The position numbers were made by a program, and so were the translations under genes. Below, piece by piece: positions 46,576 through 55,679 of a stretch of 64,000 nucleotides of DNA. Source of the stretch: Clostridiales bacterium (GTDB lineage: Bacteria > Bacillota > Clostridia > DUPQ01); the NCBI GenBank assembly GCA_023145435.1, contig JAGLDS010000008.1, positions 1-64,000 on the forward strand. The letters run 5' to 3'. The notes under the pieces are model-generated. The model was given only the letters and a program-made list of their open reading frames with translations. It made no database searches and had not been told where the DNA came from. Within the stretch, counting starts at the first letter, position 1, and the number at the start of each line of letters is the position of its first letter.

Positions 46576-47766
46576 ATGCTTGGAATCGAATTTCTTCTTG
46601 ATCTTGCAATAATTATAGTATCAACAAAGTTACTAGGTGTAATTACCAAAAAATTTCACCTACCACAAGTAGTTGGTGCCTTATTAGCTGGCTTGTTTTT
46701 AGGACCAGCCTTTTTAGGAGTTATTGGTGATTCGGATTTCATTAAAACATTAGCCGAATTAGGTGTCATTATCATAATGTTTTCAGCAGGTGTTGAAGTT
46801 GATATTAATGAACTTAAAAGCGCAGGTAAAGCTGCAATAATAATTGCAATTTTAGGAGTAACCTTTCCTTTATTAGGTGGATTTTTAGTAGCATCTGCCT
46901 TTAATATGTCCTTTCAACCATTATTACAAAATATATTTATTGGTGTTATATTAACAGCAACTAGTGTTAGTATTACCGTTGAAACATTAAAAGAAATGGG
47001 AAAACTTAGGGGTAAAGTAGGAACTATTATTCTAGGTGCTGCAATTTTAGATGATATTCTAGGAATTATTATTCTAACAGTTATTACAGGTTTTGCAGGT
47101 TCTGGCTCTGAAGGAACAATTGGATCTGTTGTTTTGAAAATTATTGCTTTCTTCTTTGTTGCCTTAATAGTTGGTATACCTTTTAATAAGATGTTTAACA
47201 ACTATTCTAGAATGCATAAGAAAAAAAGACGTTTTCCTCTATTTGCATTTGGATTTTGTCTATTTTTAGCATATATTGGTGAAAAATTCTTTGGAGTAGC
47301 TGATATTGCTGGAGCATTTATTGCAGGTTTAATAGTTTCTAAAACTGTTCATAGTAGCTATATACATAGACGTTTTGAAATTTTATCATATATGATGTTA
47401 AGTCCACTATTCTTTGCAAGTATTGGTTTAAGTATTGAAATTGAGTCTTTTAACTTACAGATGTTATGGTTCACTTTAGTACTTCTAGGTGTTGCAATTA
47501 TGACAAAAATTATTGGTGGTGGTCTTGGCGCAAGACTAAGTGGATTAAATAACAAAGAATCATTACAAGTTGGTATAGGTATGATTGCTAGAAGTGAAGT
47601 TGCATTAATTGTTACTAATAAAGGTGTCTCTTCAGGGATTCTTCCATCATCCTTTTTTGCTCCTATTGCAATAATGGTTATTTTTACATCAATTTTAACT
47701 CCAATCCTTTTAAAATTTTCATTTACTGATACAATTAAAAATATTAAACAGAAGAAAGGTATTTAA
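46576..47766 (+). CDS. CPA2-family cation:proton antiporter
   Basis: Kef/NapA-type Na+ or K+/H+ antiporter of 396 residues with about twelve helices. It shows the LPQVVGALLAGLFLGP start, the core ATSVSITVETLKEMGKL and GAAILDDILGIIIL with the tandem acidic pair (DD), and IGMIARSEVALIV. No C-terminal TrkA domain is present. The start MLGIEFLLD has GGAG 10 bases upstream; a TTG codon 21 bases earlier is rejected. The polysaccharide deacetylase follows after 2 bases. Confidence 0.93.
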   Translation: MLGIEFLLDLAIIIVSTKLLGVITKKFHLPQVVGALLAGLFLGPAFLGVIGDSDFIKTLAELGVIIIMFSAGVEVDINELKSAGKAAIIIAILGVTFPLLGGFLVASAFNMSFQPLLQNIFIGVILTATSVSITVETLKEMGKLRGKVGTIILGAAILDDILGIIILTVITGFAGSGSEGTIGSVVLKIIAFFFVALIVGIPFNKMFNNYSRMHKKKRRFPLFAFGFCLFLAYIGEKFFGVADIAGAFIAGLIVSKTVHSSYIHRRFEILSYMMLSPLFFASIGLSIEIESFNLQMLWFTLVLLGVAIMTKIIGGGLGARLSGLNNKESLQVGIGMIARSEVALIVTNKGVSSGILPSSFFAPIAIMVIFTSILTPILLKFSFTDTIKNIKQKKGI

Positions 47767-47768
47767 AC

Positions 47769-49565
47769 GTGAAATCAAAAAAAATATTTTCAATGAAAAA
47801 AATCTACATAGGACTAAGCTTATTCGCCTTAGTTGTATTATTGCTTTATGGTGGTGCTTTATTAATTAATAATAACAGTAGTCAAACATCTTTTGATAAT
47901 GAGGTTAAAGTATTAATTAAATCTATTGAAAACTACCAAGGAACAGAATCAACATTAACATATTTAACAATTAAAGATCAATTAAATGAAAATCCTAAAA
48001 AATTAAAAAATATTGAAGATACAATTAATAAAAAATTCTTAAGTTTTATTACAGAAACAATAAAAAATGGTAATAACAATGAAGAAGCACTTATATTATT
48101 TAGAGAATTCTATCATATGATATCAAACGACTCTTTAGTAAAATGTTTTTCACTAATTGAAGATACATATATTTTGGAAAAATGTACTAAAGATAATGCT
48201 TTGTTTTCATTTTCAGTCATTGAAGCCATTAGTCAATTTGACTTAAGCACAAGTAGCAAACAAGAAATTATTCTCAAGTTATATGACGGTAGGCAATCAT
48301 ATAAAAATGCTATGCTCTATTATGAATCCAAAGAGTATCAACAAGCTATTGACTTATTCTCTCTTGTGCAGCCTAAAGATAAAACTTATTACGAACAAGC
48401 ATTACAGTACATCGATGAGTGTATCATCTTGCTAAAAGAGATGATTATAAATGAATCAAGCACCCTGGCCAAACAGGGTTTTTATTTAGATGCAGCAAAT
48501 TATTTGTCAGATTTTTTATCATACTTTTCTAACGATCAAGATATCACTTCGTTAATTTCATATTACAATATATTAGAACCAGAGTTGGTCTCTTATGACG
48601 GTCCTGTTTATCATGTTTTTTTTCACAGTTTGATTGTTTATCCAAAACTTGCTTATGATGGTGATTATGAAGACAAAGGTTATTATCAATATATGACAAC
48701 TGTTCTAGAGTTTAATAGAATGCTTGATGCTTTTTATGCTAATGATTTTATTCTTATTGATATAAATTCATTAATAAATGTTTCAAAAGTTAACAAAACT
48801 TATGAGATTAGTCAAAGGCAATTATTATTACCTAAGGATAAAAAGCCATTAATAATTTCAATAGATGATGTATCATATTATAATTATATGAGTGGTGATG
48901 GTTACGCTGAAAAACTTGTATTTGATGAGTTTAACGAAGTTGCTAATCTTGTACAGACTCCTAATAAAGATATGATAATTAATAGAACAAGTGATGTTGT
49001 TCCCATACTTGATGATTTTGTAAAATTACATCCTGATTTTTCATTTAATGGAGCTAAAGGAATTATTGCATTAACGGGTTATGAAGGTGTATTCGGTTAC
49101 GAAACTCACCTTACAGAGTCACCTAATTATGAACAAGAATATAACGATGCAAAAGCAATTGCTGATAAGTTATTAGATACTGGTTGGCAGTTTGCTAATC
49201 ATAGTTATACTCATAATGATTATTTTAGGGATATGACTGTTACAATGGAAAACTTAGAGTATGATACTAACAAGTGGGAATTACAAGTAGAACCAATTAT
49301 TGGTGAAACTCATATATATATATCACCTTTTGGATATATTTTTCCTAACGATGATAAACGATATAAATATATTACAAATGAAAAAGAATACTATATTTAC
49401 TGTTCTGTTGGTGGAAATGGAACCACCTACTATAATAGCCATTCATTTGTAATGTATCGTATTAACTTAGATGGAAAAACTTTGAAAATAAACAGTCATC
49501 TTACAGCTCCATTCTTTAATGCAGAAGATATTATTGATGACAGACGTCCTTTATATATCTGGTAA
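47769..49565 (+). CDS. Membrane-anchored polysaccharide deacetylase-like protein
   Basis: The 598 residues start with GTG and one membrane helix (about 13-33). A helical region to about 265 looks like a tandem-helix, TPR-like repeat (LYDGRQSYKNAMLYYESKEYQQAI). The C-terminal part, from about 270, has NodB-type deacetylase features: SIDDVSYYNY (acidic pair), FNGAKGIIALTGYEG, FANHSYTHNDY (HxxxH metal ligands) and YISPFGY. It probably de-N-acetylates wall or surface glycans outside the cell. It is cotranscribed with the antiporter. Its end is 2 bases from the convergent DMT gene, with no terminator visible. Confidence 0.82.
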   Translation: MKSKKIFSMKKIYIGLSLFALVVLLLYGGALLINNNSSQTSFDNEVKVLIKSIENYQGTESTLTYLTIKDQLNENPKKLKNIEDTINKKFLSFITETIKNGNNNEEALILFREFYHMISNDSLVKCFSLIEDTYILEKCTKDNALFSFSVIEAISQFDLSTSSKQEIILKLYDGRQSYKNAMLYYESKEYQQAIDLFSLVQPKDKTYYEQALQYIDECIILLKEMIINESSTLAKQGFYLDAANYLSDFLSYFSNDQDITSLISYYNILEPELVSYDGPVYHVFFHSLIVYPKLAYDGDYEDKGYYQYMTTVLEFNRMLDAFYANDFILIDINSLINVSKVNKTYEISQRQLLLPKDKKPLIISIDDVSYYNYMSGDGYAEKLVFDEFNEVANLVQTPNKDMIINRTSDVVPILDDFVKLHPDFSFNGAKGIIALTGYEGVFGYETHLTESPNYEQEYNDAKAIADKLLDTGWQFANHSYTHNDYFRDMTVTMENLEYDTNKWELQVEPIIGETHIYISPFGYIFPNDDKRYKYITNEKEYYIYCSVGGNGTTYYNSHSFVMYRINLDGKTLKINSHLTAPFFNAEDIIDDRRPLYIW

Positions 49566-49567
49566 TA

Positions 49568-50455
49568 TTATTTATTATTTTTAAATGTTAATAAAATATT
49601 GTTTTTTTCACTTAACAATGTTCCACTTAAAATTAATATAACTCCTATAACTTTTATAATTGTCATGAATTCTAAGTTTCCTTGATTATCTGGAATAATT
49701 AATGCAAATAGTAATCCAAATACAGGTTCTACTGAGAATATTAGCGCTGTGTGTGATGGGGTTGTATTCTTTTGAACAATTATTTGAACCATAAAAGCAA
49801 AAGCAGTTCCCAGTATTCCTGTAATTACAAGTATTACTATTGTTTCTAAATTTAATATGATTATAGATTTGTCAAAAAACAACCATATTATATTAAATAG
49901 AATTGCAGCTAACCAAATTTGAATAATCCCAAGTTTTATAGCATCTAATTTTTTTGTAAATTTATCTATATAGATTATTTGAAATGCGAAAGCTATTGCA
50001 CATAACAAAGTTAGAAAATCACCATAATTTAATGTTAAATTAATTGCTCCTGTTATTAAGAATAATCCAACAAATGCAATAGAAATTCCAATTAAAGTAT
50101 ATTTTTCTGTTTTTCTTTTAAAAAACAACGTTATAAATATTGGAACTAATACAACATTTAGTCCTGTTATTAATGCTGAATTTGAAGCTGTTGTATGATA
50201 CAACCCATATACTTGTAACAACATTCCTATAGAAAGAAATAAACCAATAGTAGAACCTTTTAAAATATATTCTTTAGAAACAGTATGTTTTTTAAAGAAA
50301 AATATTGATAAAATAATAGCTGCAATAGTAAATCTAAGTGCTAAATATGGAATTGCAGGAATACTTCCTAATACATTTCTCATCAAAGGAAATGATATCC
50401 CCCAAATTGCAGTTACTAATAATAATGTTAAGTCTGCTTTTAATTGTTTTTTCAT
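49568..50455 (-). CDS. EamA/DMT-family transporter
   Basis: The 295 residues have about ten helices in two EamA repeats. It starts LTLLLVTAIWGISFPLMRNVL, with the second repeat near YGDFLTLLCAIAFAFQIIYID and HTALIFSVEPVFGLLFALII. These proteins usually export amino acids or small metabolites; substrate unknown. AAAGGACGACTC precedes the ATG. It has its own promoter at 50482-50510. Confidence 0.9.
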   Translation of the reverse strand: MKKQLKADLTLLLVTAIWGISFPLMRNVLGSIPAIPYLALRFTIAAIILSIFFFKKHTVSKEYILKGSTIGLFLSIGMLLQVYGLYHTTASNSALITGLNVVLVPIFITLFFKRKTEKYTLIGISIAFVGLFLITGAINLTLNYGDFLTLLCAIAFAFQIIYIDKFTKKLDAIKLGIIQIWLAAILFNIIWLFFDKSIIILNLETIVILVITGILGTAFAFMVQIIVQKNTTPSHTALIFSVEPVFGLLFALIIPDNQGNLEFMTIIKVIGVILILSGTLLSEKNNILLTFKNNK

Positions 50456-50481
50456 GAGTCGTCCTTTATTTTGCTTTTTTC

Positions 50482-50510
50482 ATAATATGAAACTAACAAG
50501 ATAAAGTCAA
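50482..50510 (-). promoter_or_regulatory. Promoter of the DMT transporter
   Basis: On the minus strand: TTGACT (50505-50510), 17 bases, TATTAT (50482-50487). The -35 touches the stop of the M20 peptidase gene. Confidence 0.72.
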
Positions 50511-51961
50511 CATTTTTTTACTAATGTTTCAAAAAAACGTACACAATTTATTATATTTTCTTCACTTATTCTCTCGTTTGTTCCATGAATTCTTTTCATA
50601 TCCTCTAGAGGGATATGAAAAGGAGTAAAACGATATACATTTTTTGAAATACATTCATATTTACGACAGTCTGTCCCTGCTACCATTAAGTATGGAACAA
50701 CAGCTGTATTGTCATGGAGTCCTTTAATAACTCCAGATAACATCTTATAAAATTCACTATTTGGATCACTTACTTTTGATGGCTCATCCATTCTTAATAT
50801 ATTAATTTTGTAGTCCATCCCTTTACATTGATTACTTATATACTTAATAAGTTTGTTTCCATTATCCCCATGTAAAATTCTACAATTTACAGTAAATGAT
50901 GCACATTGAGGTAAAACATTTGGTTCCATTGAAGCTTTTGCCATGGTAGGTGCAATAGTGGTTCGTAATAATGCTTCTCCATTAGTTCCAGGTTTTGCAA
51001 ATGCTTTCATAAATAATGGCTTTGTAATCCAAAGATTTGCTATGATAAATTGGTTTATAAAATTCATTTCTTTACCTAATGCCAAAATCATATTTCTTGT
51101 AACTAATGGAAAACGTTTTTTCATTTTTCTTTTTTCTATTTTACATATTGCTTTAGAAACTAATCCAAGCGATGTATTTGTAGGTGGTGTAGAAGCATGT
51201 CCCCCTTCAGCTTTAATTTTAACTTCTAAATTGCTATATCCTTTTTCTGCTATACCAACAAAAGCAACTGCTTTTTTTACAGAAGAAATTGCTCCTGTAT
51301 TAATGGCTCCTCCTTCATCAAGTACAAATTCAAATGTGATTTTTTCTTTTTTAAGATATTCAACAATTTTCAAAGCACCTTCTTGACCACCAATTTCTTC
51401 GTCATGTCCAAATGATAAATAAATATCTCTTTCTGGTACTACTCCTTGTTTAATAAGATTCTCACATGCCTGCATAGCTGTAATTATTTGTATTTTAATA
51501 TCCATAGTTCCACGTCCATAGACAAACCCATCTTTTATTTTTCCTTCAAATGGAGGAACATCCCAATCGTTTTCTGTACCCTCTTCAATTGGAACCACAT
51601 CAATATGAGCCATAATTAGTCCAGGTTTTTTTAACTGATCTTTTCCCTTCCAATGATATAGTAAACTGTATTTATTAATAATAGATAAGTTCATATGTTT
51701 ATGAATTAATGGAAATGCATTTTTAAGATAAATTATAAATTTTTCGAATTCTTGATAATTTGTTTTTGAAGTATCACTATTAGATATAGTCTTTATTTTA
51801 ATAGCTTCTTGTAGTTTCTTAACTACTTCGTCCTTATTAATAATACTATTACTTTGAATAATTTCTATATATTGTTCATTATTACTAAAAAGAATAGTTC
51901 TGATTACCATGACTACAATAATTACTATTAATACACCAATCCCAATAAATAAATAAACCAT
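50507..51961 (-). CDS. M20 family metallopeptidase with N-terminal membrane anchor
   Basis: The 484 residues resemble PM20D1/carboxypeptidase S-type M20 enzymes. An N-terminal hydrophobic helix (about 2-24) is followed by metal motifs LIMAHIDVVP, YGRGTMDIK, FGHDEEIGGQEGA, VLDEGGAI and the C-terminal FHIPLEDMKRIHGTNERI. This group hydrolyses or condenses N-acyl amino acids or dipeptides. AAAGGGGGATACAG precedes the ATG. It is divergent from argJ. Confidence 0.88.
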   Translation of the reverse strand: MVYLFIGIGVLIVIIVVMVIRTILFSNNEQYIEIIQSNSIINKDEVVKKLQEAIKIKTISNSDTSKTNYQEFEKFIIYLKNAFPLIHKHMNLSIINKYSLLYHWKGKDQLKKPGLIMAHIDVVPIEEGTENDWDVPPFEGKIKDGFVYGRGTMDIKIQIITAMQACENLIKQGVVPERDIYLSFGHDEEIGGQEGALKIVEYLKKEKITFEFVLDEGGAINTGAISSVKKAVAFVGIAEKGYSNLEVKIKAEGGHASTPPTNTSLGLVSKAICKIEKRKMKKRFPLVTRNMILALGKEMNFINQFIIANLWITKPLFMKAFAKPGTNGEALLRTTIAPTMAKASMEPNVLPQCASFTVNCRILHGDNGNKLIKYISNQCKGMDYKINILRMDEPSKVSDPNSEFYKMLSGVIKGLHDNTAVVPYLMVAGTDCRKYECISKNVYRFTPFHIPLEDMKRIHGTNERISEENIINCVRFFETLVKKC

Positions 51962-52033
51962 CTGTATCCCCCTTTAACCTATATTATTTTAACAAATTTT
52001 TTAAGAAATATCTATATAATTGGTAATCTATGA

Positions 52034-52039
52034 TATAAT
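52034..52039 (+). promoter_or_regulatory. Extended -10 promoter of argJ
   Basis: TGATATAAT with TATAAT at 52034-52039 and no good -35. The predicted +1 is near 52046; TGGAG follows at 52051. No arginine (ArgR) box was recognised. Confidence 0.55.
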
Positions 52040-52062
52040 GCAAAAAAAACTGGAGAAAACAA

Positions 52063-53265
52063 ATGAAATTGTTATTCAGTGGAGTAACTACTCCCAAAGG
52101 GTTTAAAGCTGCAGGTATTAACTGTGGTATTAAAAAAGATAATAAACTTGATTTAGCATTATTATATTCAACTAATCTATGTCAGTGTGCTGGGGTATAT
52201 ACAAAAAATATAGTAAAAGGACATTCTTTAGTTTTAGCAAGTGAATATGCTAAAAAAGGTCAAGCACAAGTAGTTTTTATTAATAGTGGAAATGCTAATG
52301 CTTGTGTAGGTCCTAAAGGAATTGATGATGCTAAAACTATTACTAAATTAATATCAAACGAGTTAAACATTTTACCAGAGCATGTATTAACTGGTTCAAC
52401 TGGTGTTATTGGTTATAGGCTTCCAATGGCAAAAATAAAAAAAGGAATTATTAAAGCTTCAAAGGATTTATCTTTTAAAGGCGGTGCTAATGCAGCTAGT
52501 GCAATTATGACAACAGATACCTATACTAAAGAATTTGCTGTTAAGTTAATGATTGACGATATTGAAGTATTTATTGGTGGAATGGCAAAAGGTTCTGGAA
52601 TGATTATGCCTAATATGGCTACTATGATTGCGACTTTAACAACCGATGCTAATATTTCACACAATCTATTACAAAAAGCTTTATTAACTGCAACTAATCA
52701 ATCATTTAATAAAATATCTGTAGATGGTGATACTTCAGTTTGCGATATGACTGTTATTTTGGCAAACGGCCAATCTAAATGTCAATTAATTAAAGATAAC
52801 ACCAAAGAATATAACGAGTTTTTTAATGGCTTATTAGAAGTGTGCCAACAATTATCCAAAATGATTGCAAGAGATGGAGAAGGTGCCACAAAACTTATTG
52901 AAATAAATATAAAAAATGCTTTCACCTTGAATGATGCTGAATTGGCTGCTAAAGCCATAGCTAACTCACCATTAGTTAAGACAGCATTCTTTGGCGAAGA
53001 TGCAAACTGGGGACGTCTACTAACAGCTGCGGGTTATTCTGGAGCTAATTTCAACCCAAACGAAACTACAATTAAAATTGGTAGCTTAATACTTTTTGAC
53101 AAAGGAGTTGCAATTCCTTTTAGCGAAATAGAAGCTAGTGAAATATTAAAAAGAAAAGATATTTTTGTTACTATTGATTTTGGAGAAGGTAATTATGAAG
53201 ATACTGTATGGACATGTGATTTTTCATATGACTATGTAAAAATAAATGCTCACTATAGAACTTAA
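52063..53265 (+). CDS. argJ: Bifunctional glutamate N-acetyltransferase/ornithine acetyltransferase
   Basis: Transfers acetyl from N-acetylornithine to glutamate. The 400 residues include the self-cleavage site between A186 and T187 in MIMPNMATMIATL, with T187 the nucleophile. Other conserved stretches are NSGNANAC, GSTGVIGYRLPM, GDTSVCDMT, ARDGEGATKL and FGEDANWGRLL. It stands alone: no argBCD or argF is adjacent, and its neighbours are an M20 peptidase (divergent) and clpE (convergent). Confidence 0.95.
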   Translation: MKLLFSGVTTPKGFKAAGINCGIKKDNKLDLALLYSTNLCQCAGVYTKNIVKGHSLVLASEYAKKGQAQVVFINSGNANACVGPKGIDDAKTITKLISNELNILPEHVLTGSTGVIGYRLPMAKIKKGIIKASKDLSFKGGANAASAIMTTDTYTKEFAVKLMIDDIEVFIGGMAKGSGMIMPNMATMIATLTTDANISHNLLQKALLTATNQSFNKISVDGDTSVCDMTVILANGQSKCQLIKDNTKEYNEFFNGLLEVCQQLSKMIARDGEGATKLIEINIKNAFTLNDAELAAKAIANSPLVKTAFFGEDANWGRLLTAAGYSGANFNPNETTIKIGSLILFDKGVAIPFSEIEASEILKRKDIFVTIDFGEGNYEDTVWTCDFSYDYVKINAHYRT

Positions 53266-53285
53266 GATATTATAATAATAGACAG

Positions 53286-53322
53286 AAAAAAAGACCACTT
53301 AATTTTATAAAATGGTCTTTTT
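53286..53322. terminator. Bidirectional terminator between argJ and clpE
   Basis: Ten-base stem AAAAAGACCA / TGGTCTTTTT around an AT-rich loop, with A runs and T runs on both sides. It serves both convergent genes. Confidence 0.88.
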
Positions 53323-53328
53323 CATGTC

Positions 53329-55608
53329 TTATTTTTCATTGTTTTCTATGTTGTATATAAACTTATCATCTATATAATCAACAATAACTTTATTAAAATC
53401 ACGTAATTCGCGTTTAATATACATTTCAGATAATACATCTTCAATGGTTTTTTGGACGCCTCTTCTTAGTGGTCTAGCACCATATTTTTCATCATAATTC
53501 TGTTTTAATAATGCTTTAATAGCGTTTAATGTTACTTCCAAATCAATGTTTTTTTCAATTAATTCAACCTTAAATTGTGAAATCATAAGATTAATAATTT
53601 TCATTAATTCTTCATCATTCAATCTTGTAAATACAACTACTTCATCTACTCTATTTAAAAACTCAGGTCTGAAAGTCTCTTTAAGAGAATCTTTAATGGA
53701 ATCTTCTATCCTATTGTAATCATCTTCACCAAATCCAAAAGAGTAACTTTTAAAAGAATTACCAACATTTGATGTCATAACAATAATCGCATTTTCAAAC
53801 CCTACTACTCGGCCATGAGAATCTGTCAGACGACCATCTTCTAATATTTGTAGCAGCATATTAAATACATCTTGATGGGCTTTTTCAATTTCGTCAAAGA
53901 GAATAATACTATATGGTTGACGACGAATTTTTTCAGTTAATTGTCCCCCATCATCATATCCTACATAACCAGGAGGTGATCCAATTAATTTTGAAACTGT
54001 GTGTTTTTCCATATATTCACTCATATCTAAACGAATAATTGCTTCTTCTGATTCAAATAATTCTAAAGCAAGCGATTTAACAAGTTCTGTTTTACCTACT
54101 CCTGTTGGCCCGACAAATATAAATGAAGCAGGACGTTTTCTAGGTCTTATACCAGATCTATTTCGTCTAATTGCTTTTGATACAGATGAAATGGCATTTA
54201 CTTGGCCAATTAGTCGTTTTGCTAAACGATTTTCTAAATCTAGTAGTTTTTTTGCTTCTACTTCTGTTATTCTTTGTATAGGTATTTTTGTCCAAGCTTC
54301 AATAACTGATGCAATATCTTCAAATGTAACTGCAACATTTGTATTCTCAGCTTCATAATCCTTTATATCATCTATTAATTTACATTCTCTTTGTTTTAAT
54401 TCAGCAGCTTTTTGATAGTCTTGCATAGAATCGGCTGAAACCGCACTATTTTTATCATTTTGTACATTGAATAATTCATTTCGTAAAATTTGTAATTTTA
54501 CTAATGCTTTGTTATTTAAGTTAACTCGTGATGCTGCTTCATCAATAACATCAATGGCCTTATCTGGTAAAAAACGATCATTAATATATCTCTCAGATAA
54601 TATAGCGGCTGTTTCTAAAATATAGTCACTAAAAGTTACATTATGATAATCTTCATAATAATCTTTTATTCCTTTTAAAATTTCCACTGTTTCTTCAATA
54701 GATGGTTCTTCAACAAGTATGGGTTGAAATCGTCTTTCTAATGCAGAATCTTTTTCAATAAATCGACGATATTCTTTGATAGTTGTTGCACCAATAATTT
54801 GTACATCACCTTTTGCTAAAGCAGGTTTTAAAATATTAGCAGCATTCATTGCACCTTCAGCTTCTCCTGCTCCAACAATATTATGTACTTCATCAATGAC
54901 TAAAATAATGTTACCAAGTGTAGTAGCTTCTTTAATGATTCCTTTCATACGGCTTTCAAATTGCCCTCTAAATTGAGTACCTGCAACAATACCTGTCATA
55001 TCTAATTGATAAATTTCTGAATTCAGTAATTTAACTGGTACCTGTTTATTTGAAATTCTAACTGCTAGCCCTTCTGCGATTGCAGTTTTTCCAACACCAG
55101 GTTCTCCAATTAAACATGGATTATTCTTAGTACGTCTATTTAATATTTGAATAATTCTAGAAATTTCTTGATCTCTTCCAATAACTCTATCAATTTCGTT
55201 ATTTTTAGCTTTAGTAGTCAAGTTTGTTCCAAAAGCATCTAAAAATTTTCGTTTTTTATCTTTTTTCTCACGGGTACGAATATTTTTTTTAGGAATGTCA
55301 CCTTTTTCTTTATTGGTATTAAACATTTTATATAAAGGGTTAGATTCTTTATCAATGTCTTCACCTTCACTATTTGGTAATGCCAGATCATCAATATTCA
55401 TATTCCCTATCATATCAGACATTTGTTTATTAAGATTTTCCATATCATCATCAGACATTCCTGACTGTTTCATCATATGTGAAAGTGGCTCAATCCCATG
55501 TTTCTTAGCACATTCAATGCAAAGACCTTGATTAATCCTTTTACCTTCTTCTATCTTTGAAACAAAGATAACAGCTACATTTTTTTTGCATATATCACAT
55601 AATGCCAT
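53329..55608 (-). CDS. clpE: ClpE-type AAA+ unfoldase
   Basis: Two-domain HSP100 ATPase of 759 residues. The N-terminus is a zinc finger (C4, C7, C30, C33) instead of the Clp-N repeats, as in ClpE. Domain 1 has GEPGVGKTA and [12 protein letters not shown] short UVR-like middle region has [14 protein letters not shown]. Domain 2 has [24 protein letters not shown] and [12 protein letters not shown]. An IGF-like loop for ClpP docking was not checked. I chose the start at 55608 (MALCDICKK), where AGGAG is 9 bases away; the ATG at 55617 is only 2 bases from it. No CtsR operator was seen. Confidence 0.88.
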   Translation of the reverse strand: MALCDICKKNVAVIFVSKIEEGKRINQGLCIECAKKHGIEPLSHMMKQSGMSDDDMENLNKQMSDMIGNMNIDDLALPNSEGEDIDKESNPLYKMFNTNKEKGDIPKKNIRTREKKDKKRKFLDAFGTNLTTKAKNNEIDRVIGRDQEISRIIQILNRRTKNNPCLIGEPGVGKTAIAEGLAVRISNKQVPVKLLNSEIYQLDMTGIVAGTQFRGQFESRMKGIIKEATTLGNIILVIDEVHNIVGAGEAEGAMNAANILKPALAKGDVQIIGATTIKEYRRFIEKDSALERRFQPILVEEPSIEETVEILKGIKDYYEDYHNVTFSDYILETAAILSERYINDRFLPDKAIDVIDEAASRVNLNNKALVKLQILRNELFNVQNDKNSAVSADSMQDYQKAAELKQRECKLIDDIKDYEAENTNVAVTFEDIASVIEAWTKIPIQRITEVEAKKLLDLENRLAKRLIGQVNAISSVSKAIRRNRSGIRPRKRPASFIFVGPTGVGKTELVKSLALELFESEEAIIRLDMSEYMEKHTVSKLIGSPPGYVGYDDGGQLTEKIRRQPYSIILFDEIEKAHQDVFNMLLQILEDGRLTDSHGRVVGFENAIIVMTSNVGNSFKSYSFGFGEDDYNRIEDSIKDSLKETFRPEFLNRVDEVVVFTRLNDEELMKIINLMISQFKVELIEKNIDLEVTLNAIKALLKQNYDEKYGARPLRRGVQKTIEDVLSEMYIKRELRDFNKVIVDYIDDKFIYNIENNEK

Positions 55609-55650
55609 AAAATTCATCTCCTATTGTTTTCTATAATAATTATACCCTTA

Positions 55651-55679
55651 ATTATACCATTTTAAAATAATTTTTGTAA
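55651..55679 (-). promoter_or_regulatory. Promoter of clpE
   Basis: On the minus strand: TTACAA (55674-55679, inside the uvrA 3' end), 17 bases, TATAAT (55651-55656) with an upstream TG (TGGTATAAT). A second TATAAT lies at 55639-55644. Confidence 0.6.
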
